NCBI GenBank assembly: GCA_033722375.1
Contig: JAWVZB010000034.1
Coordinates: forward strand, 1-27,814
Length of the DNA: 27,814 nt
Direction: 5' to 3'
From: JAWVZB01 sp033722375
Lineage (GTDB): Bacteria; Actinomycetota; Nitriliruptoria; Nitriliruptorales; Nitriliruptoraceae
In this document: piece by piece, positions 1-8,100 of the stretch
Position numbering within the stretch: the first letter of the stretch is position 1
Layout of the letters: every line of letters begins with the position of its first letter
Program-made: the position numbers and the translations under genes
Notes under the pieces: model-generated
The model's database searches: none
What the model was told of the DNA's origin: nothing
The model's input: the letters and a program-made list of their open reading frames with translations, nothing else

Positions 1-1145
1 ACCACCGGCTCGCTGCCGGTGTCCGACAGCACCCGCCTGCGCAGCTGCTCGAGGTCGGCAGGGTCCGCGAGGTCTGCCTTGTTGAGGACGACCTGCTCGG
101 GGACCTCGTCGGCCCCGATCTCGGCGAGCACGTCTCGCACCGCCTCGATCTGGGTGCCGGCCTCGGGGTGGGCCGCATCGACCACGTGCAGCAGCAGGTC
201 CGCGCGGGCGGATTCCTCGAGCGTCGACTTGAACGCCTCCACGAGACCGTGGGGCAGCTTGCGGATGAACCCCACGGTGTCGGTGACCACGACCTCGCGG
301 CCGTCATCGAGCTCGAGCCGGCGGACGGTGGCGTCCAGCGTGGCGAACAGCTGGTCCTGGACGAGCACCTCGGCGCCCGTGAGCCGGTTCAGGAGCGAGG
401 ACTTCCCGGCGTTGGTGTAGCCCACCAGCGCGGCGGTCGGGACCTTCGCGCGTTCGCGCTCCTGCGCCTTGGTGCGGCGGACCCGCTCGTAGTCCTCGAG
501 GTCGGACTTGAGCTTGCTGATCCGGCGCATGATGCGGCGACGGTCGACCTCGAGCTGGGTCTCCCCCGGTCCGCGACCACCGATGCCCATGCCGCCGGCG
601 GCCCGCCCGCCAGCCTGTCGCGAGAGCGCATCCCCCCAGCCGCGGAGTCGCGGCAGCAGGTAGTTGAGCTGCGCCAGCTCGACCTGGGCCTTGCCTTCCC
701 GGGAGGTCGCGTGCTGCGCGAAGATGTCGAGGATCACGATCGTGCGGTCGAGCACCTTCTGCTCGATCCGTTCCTCGAGGTTGCGCTGCTGCGCCGGCGC
801 GAGGTCGTCGTCGAAGACGACCGCGTCGGCCCCGACGCTGGCGGCGATCTCCTTGAGCTCGCTGACCTTGCCCCGTCCGATGTAGGTGGCCGGGTCGGGA
901 GCGTCCCGCCGTTGGGTGACCCGCTCGACGACCTCGGCACCGGCGGTGTCGAGGAGCGCCTCGAGCTCGTCGAGTGTCGCCTCGACCTCCCCCGACGTGC
1001 GATCACGCAGCTCGACCCCCACGACGATGGCGCGCTCGACGGGCCGGATGATGTCGACGCCCTCGCGGGGTGCACCCTCGTCGATCACGTCACGTTCGCG
1101 ACGCCGGACCTCGGAGCGGCGAAGGGGCTGGTCGTGGTCACTCAT
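1..1145 (-). CDS. hflX: GTPase HflX (3' end cut by window edge)
   Basis: HflX is a ribosome-associated GTPase that binds the 50S subunit and splits or rescues stalled ribosomes. About 381 residues are visible, starting at ATG 1145-1143; the C-terminus lies beyond position 1. The N-terminal HflX domain includes the glycine-rich stretch GGMGIGGRGPGETQLEVDRR near residues 184-203, typical of the family. The G domain follows: P-loop GYTNAGKS (about 242-249), DTVGF (about 289-293) and NKAD (about 355-358). The start overlaps the dapF stop by four bases (ATGA), so translation is probably coupled to dapF in one operon. In many actinobacteria lexA follows hflX, but that would lie outside this window. 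Identification is secure. Confidence 0.96.
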   Translation of the reverse strand, partial: MSDHDQPLRRSEVRRRERDVIDEGAPREGVDIIRPVERAIVVGVELRDRTSGEVEATLDELEALLDTAGAEVVERVTQRRDAPDPATYIGRGKVSELKEIAASVGADAVVFDDDLAPAQQRNLEERIEQKVLDRTIVILDIFAQHATSREGKAQVELAQLNYLLPRLRGWGDALSRQAGGRAAGGMGIGGRGPGETQLEVDRRRIMRRISKLKSDLEDYERVRRTKAQERERAKVPTAALVGYTNAGKSSLLNRLTGAEVLVQDQLFATLDATVRRLELDDGREVVVTDTVGFIRKLPHGLVEAFKSTLEESARADLLLHVVDAAHPEAGTQIEAVRDVLAEIGADEVPEQVVLNKADLADPADLEQLRRRVLSDTGSEPV

Positions 1146-2026
1146 CGGGAGCCTCCCGCCCCGAGACCGACCGACCGGAACCAGGCCGACGTCAGCTCGC
1201 CCCGGGCGACCTCGACCGCCGGGCCGGTCATGCGCACACCGCCGTCCCCGCTCCAGGCGATCTCGAGGGTGCCTCCGGGAACCTCGACCTCGACCTCCTC
1301 GGTCACCCGCCCGAGCCGATGGAGCGCGGCCACGGTCGCGCAGGCGCCGGTGCCGCAGGCCGCTGTCTCCCCCACGCCCCGCTCCCACACGCGCAGTGCG
1401 ACACGGCGGTCGTCGACGACCTGGGCGAATTCGACGTTGGTGCGCTTGGGGAACCGTCCATCAGTCTCGAGACGGGGCCCGAGCGTCGTCACGGGAGCAG
1501 CAGCGACGTCGTCCACCAGCAGGACCGCGTGGGGGTTGCCCATGGACACCACCGACATCTCGACGGGCTCTCCGTCGACCTCGACCTCGTGGGTACCGGC
1601 TTCGGGGTCGTCGGCGTCGAAGGGCACGTCGGCAGGGTCGAAGCTCGGGGGCCCCATGTCGACCGTGACCGTGTCCACGAGCCCGTCGTCGCCACGGTGG
1701 AGGGTGAGCTGCTTCGGACCCGTGCGGGTCCCGACGACGAGCTGATCGCCGTCGATGTCGACGAGCCCGTGGTCAGCGACGTGCTTGCCGACCACGCGGA
1801 TCCCGTTGCCGCACATCTCGGCCACGGCGCCGTCGCGGTTGCGGTAGTCCATGAAGACCGCGGCCCCGTCCGCATCGGCGGTGATGCGCAGCACGCCGTC
1901 GCCGCCGATCCCCCGTCTGCGGTCGCACAACGCACGGACGAGCTCGGGGGTCAGGTCGAGCTCGTCGTCGAGGTCGGGGAACACCACGAAGTCGTTGGCG
2001 GTGCCGTGGGCCTTGAAGAACTCCAT
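1142..2026 (-). CDS. dapF: diaminopimelate epimerase DapF
   Basis: DapF converts LL- to meso-diaminopimelate in the cytoplasm, for lysine and peptidoglycan synthesis. The 294-residue product has the family's usual length. Both catalytic cysteines are present: Cys72 in EMCGNGIR and Cys224 in GETAACGTGACA. MEFFKAHGTANDFVV is the standard N-terminus, so I start at ATG 2026-2024. The frame stays open to about 2104, but that would run into the divergent acylase promoter. A TACCCT -10 element ends 7 nt before the ATG and there is no Shine-Dalgarno sequence, so the mRNA is probably leaderless. The stop overlaps the hflX start (ATGA). Downstream hflX is probably co-transcribed. Confidence 0.96.
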   Translation of the reverse strand: MEFFKAHGTANDFVVFPDLDDELDLTPELVRALCDRRRGIGGDGVLRITADADGAAVFMDYRNRDGAVAEMCGNGIRVVGKHVADHGLVDIDGDQLVVGTRTGPKQLTLHRGDDGLVDTVTVDMGPPSFDPADVPFDADDPEAGTHEVEVDGEPVEMSVVSMGNPHAVLLVDDVAAAPVTTLGPRLETDGRFPKRTNVEFAQVVDDRRVALRVWERGVGETAACGTGACATVAALHRLGRVTEEVEVEVPGGTLEIAWSGDGGVRMTGPAVEVARGELTSAWFRSVGLGAGGSR

Positions 2027-2033
2027 CGGGGCG

Positions 2034-2039
2034 AGGGTA
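2034..2039 (-). promoter_or_regulatory. -10 element of dapF (leaderless)
   Basis: On the minus strand TACCCT lies 7 nt upstream of the dapF ATG. That spacing would put the transcription start on or next to the start codon. No good -35 hexamer is visible. The same hexamer and spacing precede miaB. Inferred from sequence only. Confidence 0.5.
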
Positions 2040-2093
2040 CTGCGAGCTCCGACCGCGACCGCAGTGCCACCCATCCGGCGGGACATCGCTCGA

Positions 2094-2117
2094 TACCGTG
2101 CCACTCCCCTCCTGGAG
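2094..2117 (+). promoter_or_regulatory. -10 element and ribosome binding site of the acylase gene
   Basis: TACCGT at 2094-2099 fits the actinobacterial TANNNT -10 pattern. A GGAG at 2114-2117 sits 7 nt before ATG 2125. This supports the ATG at 2125 over the in-frame ATG at 2098, which overlaps the -10 element. The 98-bp gap to dapF carries both divergent promoters. Confidence 0.45.
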
Positions 2118-2124
2118 CTTCCCG

Positions 2125-4563
2125 ATGTCTCGGCGTCGCACGATCCTGCGCTGGTCGCTCGTCGTCGTCATCGTGGTGGTGCTCGTGCTCGGGGCGCTCG
2201 GTGTCTGGACCGTCCGCCGCTCGTTCCCGACGACCTCGGGAACGCTCGAGGTGCCCGTGCTCGACGCATCCGTCACCGTGTTGCGCGACGGATGGGGCGT
2301 CCCCCACCTCTACGGCGACTCTCTGGCGGACCTGGCCCGCGCCCAGGGGTTCGTCCACGCGCAGGACCGGTTCTGGGAGATGGACGTGCGTCGCCACGTC
2401 ACCGCGGGGCGGCTCTCGGAGCTGTTCGGTGAGAGCCAGCTCGACACGGATCGGTTCATACGGACGCTCGGGTGGCGCCGGGTCGCTGAAGCCGAGCTCG
2501 AGCTGCTGTCCGCGGAGACCCGTGCCTTCCTCGAGCACTACGCCGAGGGCGTCAACGCCTACCTGAACGAGCGTTCGGGCGCCGAGGTCTCGCTCGAGTA
2601 CGCGGTCCTCGGGCTGACCAACCGCGGCTACGAGATCGAGCCGTGGCAGCCCGCCGACAGCCTCGCCTGGCTGAAGGCGATGGCCTGGGACCTCCGGAGC
2701 AACATGGAGAGCGAGATCGAGCGGGCGCTGTTCAGCGCGGCGCTGCCCATCGCGCGGATCGAGGAGCTCTACCCGTCCTACCCCTACGACCGCCACCCGA
2801 CGATCCTCTCGGGCGGCGAGGTCGTCGATGGCGCCTACGTGCCGTCTGGGGACACCAGCGGCAGCGGGATCGGCTCGAACTCGTGGGCGATCTCGGGCGA
2901 CCGGACCGTCTCCGGCTCGGCGATGATCGCCAACGACCCCCACCTCCCCCCGTCGCTGCCGGGCATCTGGTACCAGATCGGATTGCACTGCACCGAGGTA
3001 TCGGAGGCCTGCCCACTCGACGTCGTCGGGTTCAGCTTCTCGGGCCTGCCGGGGATCGTCATCGGCCGCAACGACCGCATCGCCTGGGCCTTCACCAACC
3101 TCGCAGCCGACGTCACCGACCTGTACGTCGAACGGGTCGAGGGCGACCGCTACCTCCTCGACGGCCAGTGGCGTGACCTCGAGATCGTCACCGAGACGAT
3201 CGAGGTGGCGGGTGGGGACCCGGTCGAGGTCGAGATCCGCTCGACTGGACACGGTCCGCTGCTGTCGGACACCTCCGAGGAGCTGACGACGATCCTCACC
3301 GCCTCCGAGCTCCCGGCACCCCTCGACGACGTCGACCCGGACACGCACGCGATCGCGCTGCGGTGGACCGCACTCGATCCCGGCCGCACCGCCGACGCGA
3401 TCCTGCGGCTCGTGACGGCGGACGACTTCACCGACTTCCGCGCGGCAGCGCAGCTCTTCGAGGTCCCGGCGCAGAACCTCCTCTACGCCGACGTCGATGG
3501 GCACATCGGCTACCAGGCACCGGGCCGGCACCCCGTCCGTGCGTCCGGCCACGACGGGCGCTGGCCGGTAGCCGGCTGGACCAGCGACAACGACTGGCAG
3601 GGGTTCATCGCCTTCGAGGAGCTGCCGTGGGAGTTCGACCCACCCGCCGGCTACATCGCCACCGCCAACGAACCGGTCGTGGGGCCCGACTACAGCCACG
3701 ATTTCCCCGGCGACTGGGCCGCCGGGTTCCGGTCCGTACGCATCAACGAGCTGATCCGGGGGCTCGACGACCCGGTCAGCCTGGACGACCTCGCCCGGGT
3801 CCAGGCCGACAACGAGAACCTGGCGGTCGAGATCCTCATCGGTGCGCTCAACGGCGTCGACGTCGATGGGCACGCGGCCGACGCCAGAGCGCTGTGGGAC
3901 GGCTGGGACCGGCAGCAGGGCATGGACAGCGCACCGGGTGCCTACTTCCAGGCCGTCCTGCGACACGTCTTCCTGGCCACGTTCGGCGACGAGTTCCCCG
4001 AGGACCATCCCCCCACCGGTTCGGGGCGCCTGTGGCTCGTGCTGCGTGACCGGCTGACGGATCCGGACGCCGACTGGTGGGACGACGTCGATACCCCCGA
4101 GCGCGAGACCCGCGACGACATCCTGCGGCGTGCGCTCGTCGCCGCCGACGAGGAGCTCGTGGACCGGATGGGCGAGGACGTCTCCGACTGGCGCTGGGGC
4201 GAGCTGCACACCCTCGAGCTCGAGCACGGGACGTTCGGGGAGAGCGGCGTTCCCCCGCTCGAGTGGATCTTCAACCGCGGCCCGGTCGAGACGGCCGGCT
4301 CCATGTCGGTGGTCAACGCCACGGCCTGGAACGTCGCTGAGGGCTACGGGGTGACCGCCGCCCCCTCGATGCGGATGCTCGTCGACCTCGGCACACCGGA
4401 CTCCTCACGGTGGATCAACCTCACGGGCCAGTCGGGCCACGCGTTCCACCGCCACTACCACGATCAGGTCGATCGCTGGCGACACACCGATTACACGCCG
4501 ATGGCCACCACCCGCGCCGCGGTGGAAGCCGCAGCGGTGGACGTGCTCACCCTGGAGCCGTGA
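2125..4563 (+). CDS. penicillin acylase family protein (peptidase S45, Ntn hydrolase)
   Basis: This family hydrolyses amide bonds of acylated small molecules such as penicillins, acyl-homoserine lactones or lipopeptides; the substrate cannot be told here. The precursor has 812 residues, close to the usual 750-850. A short basic start and one hydrophobic segment (about residues 11-30) give export or membrane anchoring. The alpha part holds WGVPHLYGDS (about 57-66) and GFVHAQDRFWEMD (about 75-87). The autoprocessing and catalytic serine is Ser251 in GSNSW (codon 2875-2877), which becomes the N-terminus of the beta chain; ANDPHLPPSLPGIWY follows as expected. The GQSGHAFHRHYHDQ stretch near the end is also typical. 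The gene interrupts the usual miaA-dapF linkage, and its 3' end overlaps the convergent miaA by 17 bp. Family is firm, substrate unknown. Confidence 0.93.
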   Translation: MSRRRTILRWSLVVVIVVVLVLGALGVWTVRRSFPTTSGTLEVPVLDASVTVLRDGWGVPHLYGDSLADLARAQGFVHAQDRFWEMDVRRHVTAGRLSELFGESQLDTDRFIRTLGWRRVAEAELELLSAETRAFLEHYAEGVNAYLNERSGAEVSLEYAVLGLTNRGYEIEPWQPADSLAWLKAMAWDLRSNMESEIERALFSAALPIARIEELYPSYPYDRHPTILSGGEVVDGAYVPSGDTSGSGIGSNSWAISGDRTVSGSAMIANDPHLPPSLPGIWYQIGLHCTEVSEACPLDVVGFSFSGLPGIVIGRNDRIAWAFTNLAADVTDLYVERVEGDRYLLDGQWRDLEIVTETIEVAGGDPVEVEIRSTGHGPLLSDTSEELTTILTASELPAPLDDVDPDTHAIALRWTALDPGRTADAILRLVTADDFTDFRAAAQLFEVPAQNLLYADVDGHIGYQAPGRHPVRASGHDGRWPVAGWTSDNDWQGFIAFEELPWEFDPPAGYIATANEPVVGPDYSHDFPGDWAAGFRSVRINELIRGLDDPVSLDDLARVQADNENLAVEILIGALNGVDVDGHAADARALWDGWDRQQGMDSAPGAYFQAVLRHVFLATFGDEFPEDHPPTGSGRLWLVLRDRLTDPDADWWDDVDTPERETRDDILRRALVAADEELVDRMGEDVSDWRWGELHTLELEHGTFGESGVPPLEWIFNRGPVETAGSMSVVNATAWNVAEGYGVTAAPSMRMLVDLGTPDSSRWINLTGQSGHAFHRHYHDQVDRWRHTDYTPMATTRAAVEAAAVDVLTLEP

Positions 4564-5449
4564 ACCGCTTCCGGATGTCGTCCGGCGGCTCGGGCTCACA
4601 CCGCGGATCCTTCCCGAACCAGGATCGTTGACGCTTGGCGTACCGCCACGTGCGGGTGGCGATGGCATCGGCCAGCTCGTCTTCGGCGAGCTCACCGTCG
4701 AGCACCGCGAACGCCTCCTGGTAGCCGATCGCCTGCTCTGCCGTCCGGGAGAGCTCGCCGTGACGCTCGCGCAGCGCCCGCGCCTCGTCCACGAGCCCCC
4801 GATCCACCATGGCACGGGCACGCTCCTCGATGCGGCGCCGCAACACGTCGGACGGCGGCTCGAGGTAGGCGACCTCGAGGCCCTCGTAGATCGACCGGAA
4901 GTCCTCCCAGGCACGCGCGAAGGCCGAGAAGCGCTTCCCGGTCAACCGGATCACCTCGAGCGCACGGACCGAGCGCCGGAGGTTCTCCGGCTCGATCTTC
5001 TCCGCTGCCCGCGGATCCAGCTCGGTGAGCTCACGGTGAGCCGCTGCCGGCTCGTCCCGGTAGCGCTCCTCGAGCTCGGCCCGAACCGTCGGATCGGTCG
5101 GTGGGAACACGAGATCGTCCACGACCGCTCGGAAGTAGAGGCCCGACCCACCGACGAGCAGCGGGACGCGGTCGCGGTCGGTGATGCGAGCGATCGCATG
5201 GCGGGCGGCACGCTGGAACTCGGCGACGCTGATCTCGTGGGTCGGATCCGCGACATCGATCATGTGGTGGGCCACGACCTCCCGGTCGGCCGCCGACGGC
5301 TTCGCGGTCCCGACGTCCATACCCCGGTAGATCGTGAACGCATCCACCGCGACGATCTCGGTGTCGCCCCGACCCTCAGCGATCTCCAGCGCGAGCGACG
5401 ACTTGCCGGAAGCGGTCGGCCCGACGAGCGCCAGAACGGGATCGGTCAT
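4547..5449 (-). CDS. miaA: tRNA dimethylallyltransferase MiaA
   Basis: MiaA transfers a dimethylallyl group to N6 of A37 in tRNAs reading UNN codons; MiaB then methylthiolates the product. The product has 300 residues, normal for the family. Visible motifs are P-loop GPTASGKS (10-17), DAFTIYRGMDVGTAKP (36-51), GGSGLYF (100-106), AIGYQEAF and YAKRQRSWF near the C-terminus. The usual DSMQVYRG-type motif reads DAFTIYRG here; the aspartate is kept. The ATG at 5449 overlaps the upstream gene's stop (ATGA), indicating translational coupling. An in-frame extension to 5599 would lie inside that gene and is rejected. The 3' end overlaps the convergent acylase gene by 17 bp. Confidence 0.96.
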   Translation of the reverse strand: MTDPVLALVGPTASGKSSLALEIAEGRGDTEIVAVDAFTIYRGMDVGTAKPSAADREVVAHHMIDVADPTHEISVAEFQRAARHAIARITDRDRVPLLVGGSGLYFRAVVDDLVFPPTDPTVRAELEERYRDEPAAAHRELTELDPRAAEKIEPENLRRSVRALEVIRLTGKRFSAFARAWEDFRSIYEGLEVAYLEPPSDVLRRRIEERARAMVDRGLVDEARALRERHGELSRTAEQAIGYQEAFAVLDGELAEDELADAIATRTWRYAKRQRSWFGKDPRCEPEPPDDIRKRFTAPG

Positions 5450-6249
5450 CGGCGGAAGCGCTGACCGGGCTCGGGCGCCTGGTCGGGCTCGAAGCGGGCG
5501 ACCAACTGCCCGACCCCGAGCGGGGTGTGGTAGCTCGCCGTGACGGGGCGGAGCCGCGCCGCAGCCGTGGCGCCCTGGAAGGCGGCGAGAGCGGGCCATG
5601 ATCGGGCGTGGACCTCACGGGCACGGGCTGGACCGAGTGCGTACAGCGTCTCCACGTCCTGCTGCTCCACGCTGTCGATGAGCTCTCGGTCCCACTCCTC
5701 CGCACCGGGGACCACGTAGCGGGGGCTGGCCTCGTCCAGAGCGGCGGACAGATCGCCGCTCGACACCACCACACCGGTCACGTCCGTGCTGCGCACGGCT
5801 TCGACCAAGCCGGCCCCGGCGTGGGTCAGGTGCGGCCCCTCGGTGCGTTCGGGCACGGTCACGACGATGACCGGCACCTCGCCGACGACGTCCGCGACCA
5901 ACGCCACGAGCACACCCGCGGAGAGTGGGAGCCGGTCGGCGGCGACCAGTGGGTACTGCGTCACCCGGGTGGCCGCGGCGGTGAGCGACGACGGCACCGG
6001 CAGCTCCACCTGGACCTGCGGCGCCCCGATGCCGGTGAGATCCGCACGGGCGCGGCGGTGGATGCCGCGCGGGCCGGTGTCGAACACCACGACCACGTCG
6101 GCCTCTGCCAACTCCCGGATCGCCTCGCGAGACGTCTCGCGCAGCCGCTCGAGCCTGTGGCCCACGGCGTCCGGTTGCCTCGGGGACACGGCCGGCAGGA
6201 GCGCTGGTGCTGCCGGCAGGACCGCCCCACCGAGGATCCGCCGTGCCAT
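5446..6249 (-). CDS. class III extradiol dioxygenase (LigB/MEMO)-like protein, probably non-canonical active site
   Basis: The product has 267 residues. Its fold-level resemblance is to the LigB/MEMO-like proteins found between miaB and miaA in actinobacteria; no function is established for that group as far as I know. Family hallmarks are the N-terminal GGAVLPAAPALLP strand-loop, VVVVFDTGP (about 52-60), the VIVVTVPE strand (about 127-134) and VVSSGDLSAAL (about 161-171). In active LigB-type enzymes the N-terminal motif carries a metal-binding histidine (PHPP-like); here it reads PAAP, so iron-dependent dioxygenase chemistry looks unlikely. The gene starts 3 bp after the miaB stop and overlaps miaA by ATGA, so it is embedded in the tRNA-modification operon. 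Family call moderate, function unknown. Confidence 0.75.
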   Translation of the reverse strand: MARRILGGAVLPAAPALLPAVSPRQPDAVGHRLERLRETSREAIRELAEADVVVVFDTGPRGIHRRARADLTGIGAPQVQVELPVPSSLTAAATRVTQYPLVAADRLPLSAGVLVALVADVVGEVPVIVVTVPERTEGPHLTHAGAGLVEAVRSTDVTGVVVSSGDLSAALDEASPRYVVPGAEEWDRELIDSVEQQDVETLYALGPARAREVHARSWPALAAFQGATAAARLRPVTASYHTPLGVGQLVARFEPDQAPEPGQRFRR

Positions 6250-6252
6250 CGG

Positions 6253-7710
6253 CTACGGCACGACCGGTAGGGAACGGGCGTCCGGCGCGCTGTCGAGCTG
6301 CCAGCCACGGCCGGCTTCCATCGCCGTCTGCGTCTCGCGGCCGGCCCGGGTCCGACGCACTGCGGTCGGGGCGTCGGCCAGGCAGTAGTTCGCGCTCGCC
6401 GACGAGATCCGCGCGGTCACGAGGTCCCCGGGTGCGTAGACCACCGGTGAGTCGGCGTCGGCGGCCGGCAGGTGAACGAGATGGTTGCCCCTCGTCCGTG
6501 CCGAGTAGCGCGACGGGTCGGTCTTCGAGGGTGACTCGACCAGCAGCTCCTGGTCCGTGCCGACCAGCGCCTCGTGGCGCTCGAGCGATTGGCGTCGTGT
6601 CAGTGCCTCGAGGCGCCCGTACCGCTCGCGCACGACCCCGTCGGGAACGAACTCGTCGGTCATCTCCGCGGCGTCCGTGCCGGGGCGGGGCGAGTAGATG
6701 AACGTGAACGCCTGGTCGAAGCCGACCTCTTCGACGACCTCGAGCGTCTGCTCGAAGTCCTCGTCGGTCTCGCCGGGGAAGCCGACGATGATGTCGGTGG
6801 ACAGCGCCGCGTCTGGCATGAGCTCCCGCGTGCGCTCCACGAGCCGCAGGTAGCGGGTGCGCCGGTAGCTCCTTCGCATCCGTCGGAGCACCCGGTCGGA
6901 GCCCGACTGGAGCGGCAGGTGGAGGTGCTCGCAGACGCTGTCGACCTCGGCCATCGCCACGAGCACGTCCTCGGTGAAGTCGCGTGGATGGGGGGAGGTG
7001 AACCGGAGCCGCTCTAGCCCACCGATCCCGCCGAGCTCCCGGAGGAGGTCGGCGAACAGCGAGCGCCCCGCCAGGTCGCGCCCGTAGCTGTTGACGTTCT
7101 GGCCGAGGAGCGTGACCTCGATCACGCCGTCGTCGACCAGCCCGGTGACCTCGTCGGCGATGTCGCCGATGCGGCGGCTCTGCTCGGGGCCCCGCAAGGA
7201 GGGCACGATGCAGAACGTGCAGGTGTTGTTGCAGCCGACGCTGATGGACACCCACGCGTGGTGGCGAACCTCGCGCTTGGCGGGGAGCGCCGAGGGGAAC
7301 GTCTCGAGCTGCTCGACGAGCTCGACGACCGGCAACGACGCGGAGTCGGCCTCGGCCAGGAGCGTCGGGAGGTTCGCCAGGTTGTGGGTGCCGTACACGA
7401 CGTCCACCCAGGGAGCGCGATCGACGATCGTGGGTCCGTCCTTCTGCGCGAGGCAGCCCCCGACCGCGATCGTGAGGTCGTCCCCCTCGGCGCGGCGCTC
7501 GTCCTTGAGGGACTTGAGGTGCCCGAGCTTGCCGTACAGCTTGTTGTCGGCGTTCTCGCGGACGGCGCAGGTGTTCAGCAGGACCAGGTCGGCGTCGTCC
7601 TCGCTGGCAGCGGGGCGATAGCCGGCGGCCTCGAGCAACCCGGCGGCGCGGCCAGAGTCGTGGACGTTCATCTGGCACCCGTAGGTGCGGATGAAGTAGG
7701 TGCGGGGCAT
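6253..7710 (-). CDS. miaB: tRNA-2-methylthio-N6-dimethylallyladenosine synthase MiaB
   Basis: MiaB is a radical-SAM methylthiotransferase acting on i6A37 made by MiaA. The 485-residue product contains the N-terminal MTTase domain with Cys12 (YGCQMN), Cys48 (NTCAVRENADNKLYG) and Cys86 (GGCLAQ) for the auxiliary cluster. The radical-SAM motif GCNNTCTFCIVPSLRG (Cys160, 164, 167) and a C-terminal TRAM domain follow, then a short Arg/Pro-rich tail. MPRTYFIRTYGCQMN is a standard MiaB start, so I use ATG 7710-7708, although the frame is open to 8040. A TACCCT -10 element ends 7 nt upstream, implying a leaderless transcript. The LigB-like gene and miaA follow as one operon. Confidence 0.97.
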   Translation of the reverse strand: MPRTYFIRTYGCQMNVHDSGRAAGLLEAAGYRPAASEDDADLVLLNTCAVRENADNKLYGKLGHLKSLKDERRAEGDDLTIAVGGCLAQKDGPTIVDRAPWVDVVYGTHNLANLPTLLAEADSASLPVVELVEQLETFPSALPAKREVRHHAWVSISVGCNNTCTFCIVPSLRGPEQSRRIGDIADEVTGLVDDGVIEVTLLGQNVNSYGRDLAGRSLFADLLRELGGIGGLERLRFTSPHPRDFTEDVLVAMAEVDSVCEHLHLPLQSGSDRVLRRMRRSYRRTRYLRLVERTRELMPDAALSTDIIVGFPGETDEDFEQTLEVVEEVGFDQAFTFIYSPRPGTDAAEMTDEFVPDGVVRERYGRLEALTRRQSLERHEALVGTDQELLVESPSKTDPSRYSARTRGNHLVHLPAADADSPVVYAPGDLVTARISSASANYCLADAPTAVRRTRAGRETQTAMEAGRGWQLDSAPDARSLPVVP

Positions 7711-7717
7711 GGCGGGC

Positions 7718-7723
7718 AGGGTA
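7718..7723 (-). promoter_or_regulatory. -10 element of miaB (leaderless)
   Basis: On the minus strand TACCCT is followed by 7 nt and the miaB ATG, the same arrangement as at dapF. A weak -35 (CTGAGC) lies about 17 bp further upstream. It lies in the 53-bp gap behind the small membrane protein gene, so miaB appears to have its own promoter. Confidence 0.5.
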
Positions 7724-7763
7724 CGGCCCGCGTCGCCGCCGCTCAGTGTCTGCGGCGTCGGGT

Positions 7764-8057
7764 TCAGCCGGCGCCGGACGACCCCGATGGGGTGGTCGTG
7801 TAGCGCTTGCGGTTCTCGTGCTCCTCGGGAGCGTCCTCGTCGGCGGTGCCCCGTCCGGTCGCCACGAGGAAGAAGCCGATGAGACCGATGGCAGCCGAGG
7901 AGTAGACCTCGCCGGTGACGAGGGTGAACGTGACGAGTAGCGCGGCCAGGGCGAGGTAGCCGAGGAGCGTCCGGACGCGGGAGTGCCCGGAGAACAGCGC
8001 GGCTACGACGACGAGACCGGGGATCCCGATGATGAGCCACGTCTGGAGCGTGTTCAC
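7764..8057 (-). CDS. small membrane protein, function unknown (97 aa)
   Basis: I do not recognise this gene. The product has about 97 residues and probably three membrane segments: LQTWLIIGIPGLVVVAALFS, then LLGYLALAALLVTFTLVTG, then AAIGLIGFFLVATG. A charged Asp/Glu/Arg-rich tail follows. I choose GTG 8057-8055 because AGGAG stands 6 nt before it and the hydrophobic protein begins there; the open frame further up (to 8285) is inside the repeat-protein gene. It lies 43 bp after that gene on the same strand and could be co-transcribed with it. It ends 53 bp before miaB, which has its own -10 element. Confidence 0.75.
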   Translation of the reverse strand: MNTLQTWLIIGIPGLVVVAALFSGHSRVRTLLGYLALAALLVTFTLVTGEVYSSAAIGLIGFFLVATGRGTADEDAPEEHENRKRYTTTPSGSSGAG

Positions 8058-8100
8058 GGCCGTCTCCTGGTCGCTGTCTCCGCCGGCAGCGTAGTCGCCG

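Noticed and set aside
1951..4227. 758-codon minus-strand frame opposite the acylase gene
   Set aside because: Antisense of a well-conserved S45 hydrolase, with composition typical of shadow frames; dapF is read in another frame.
5615..7678. 687-codon minus-strand frame overlapping miaB and the LigB-like gene
   Set aside because: Arg/Gly/Pro-rich out-of-frame reading of two recognised genes.
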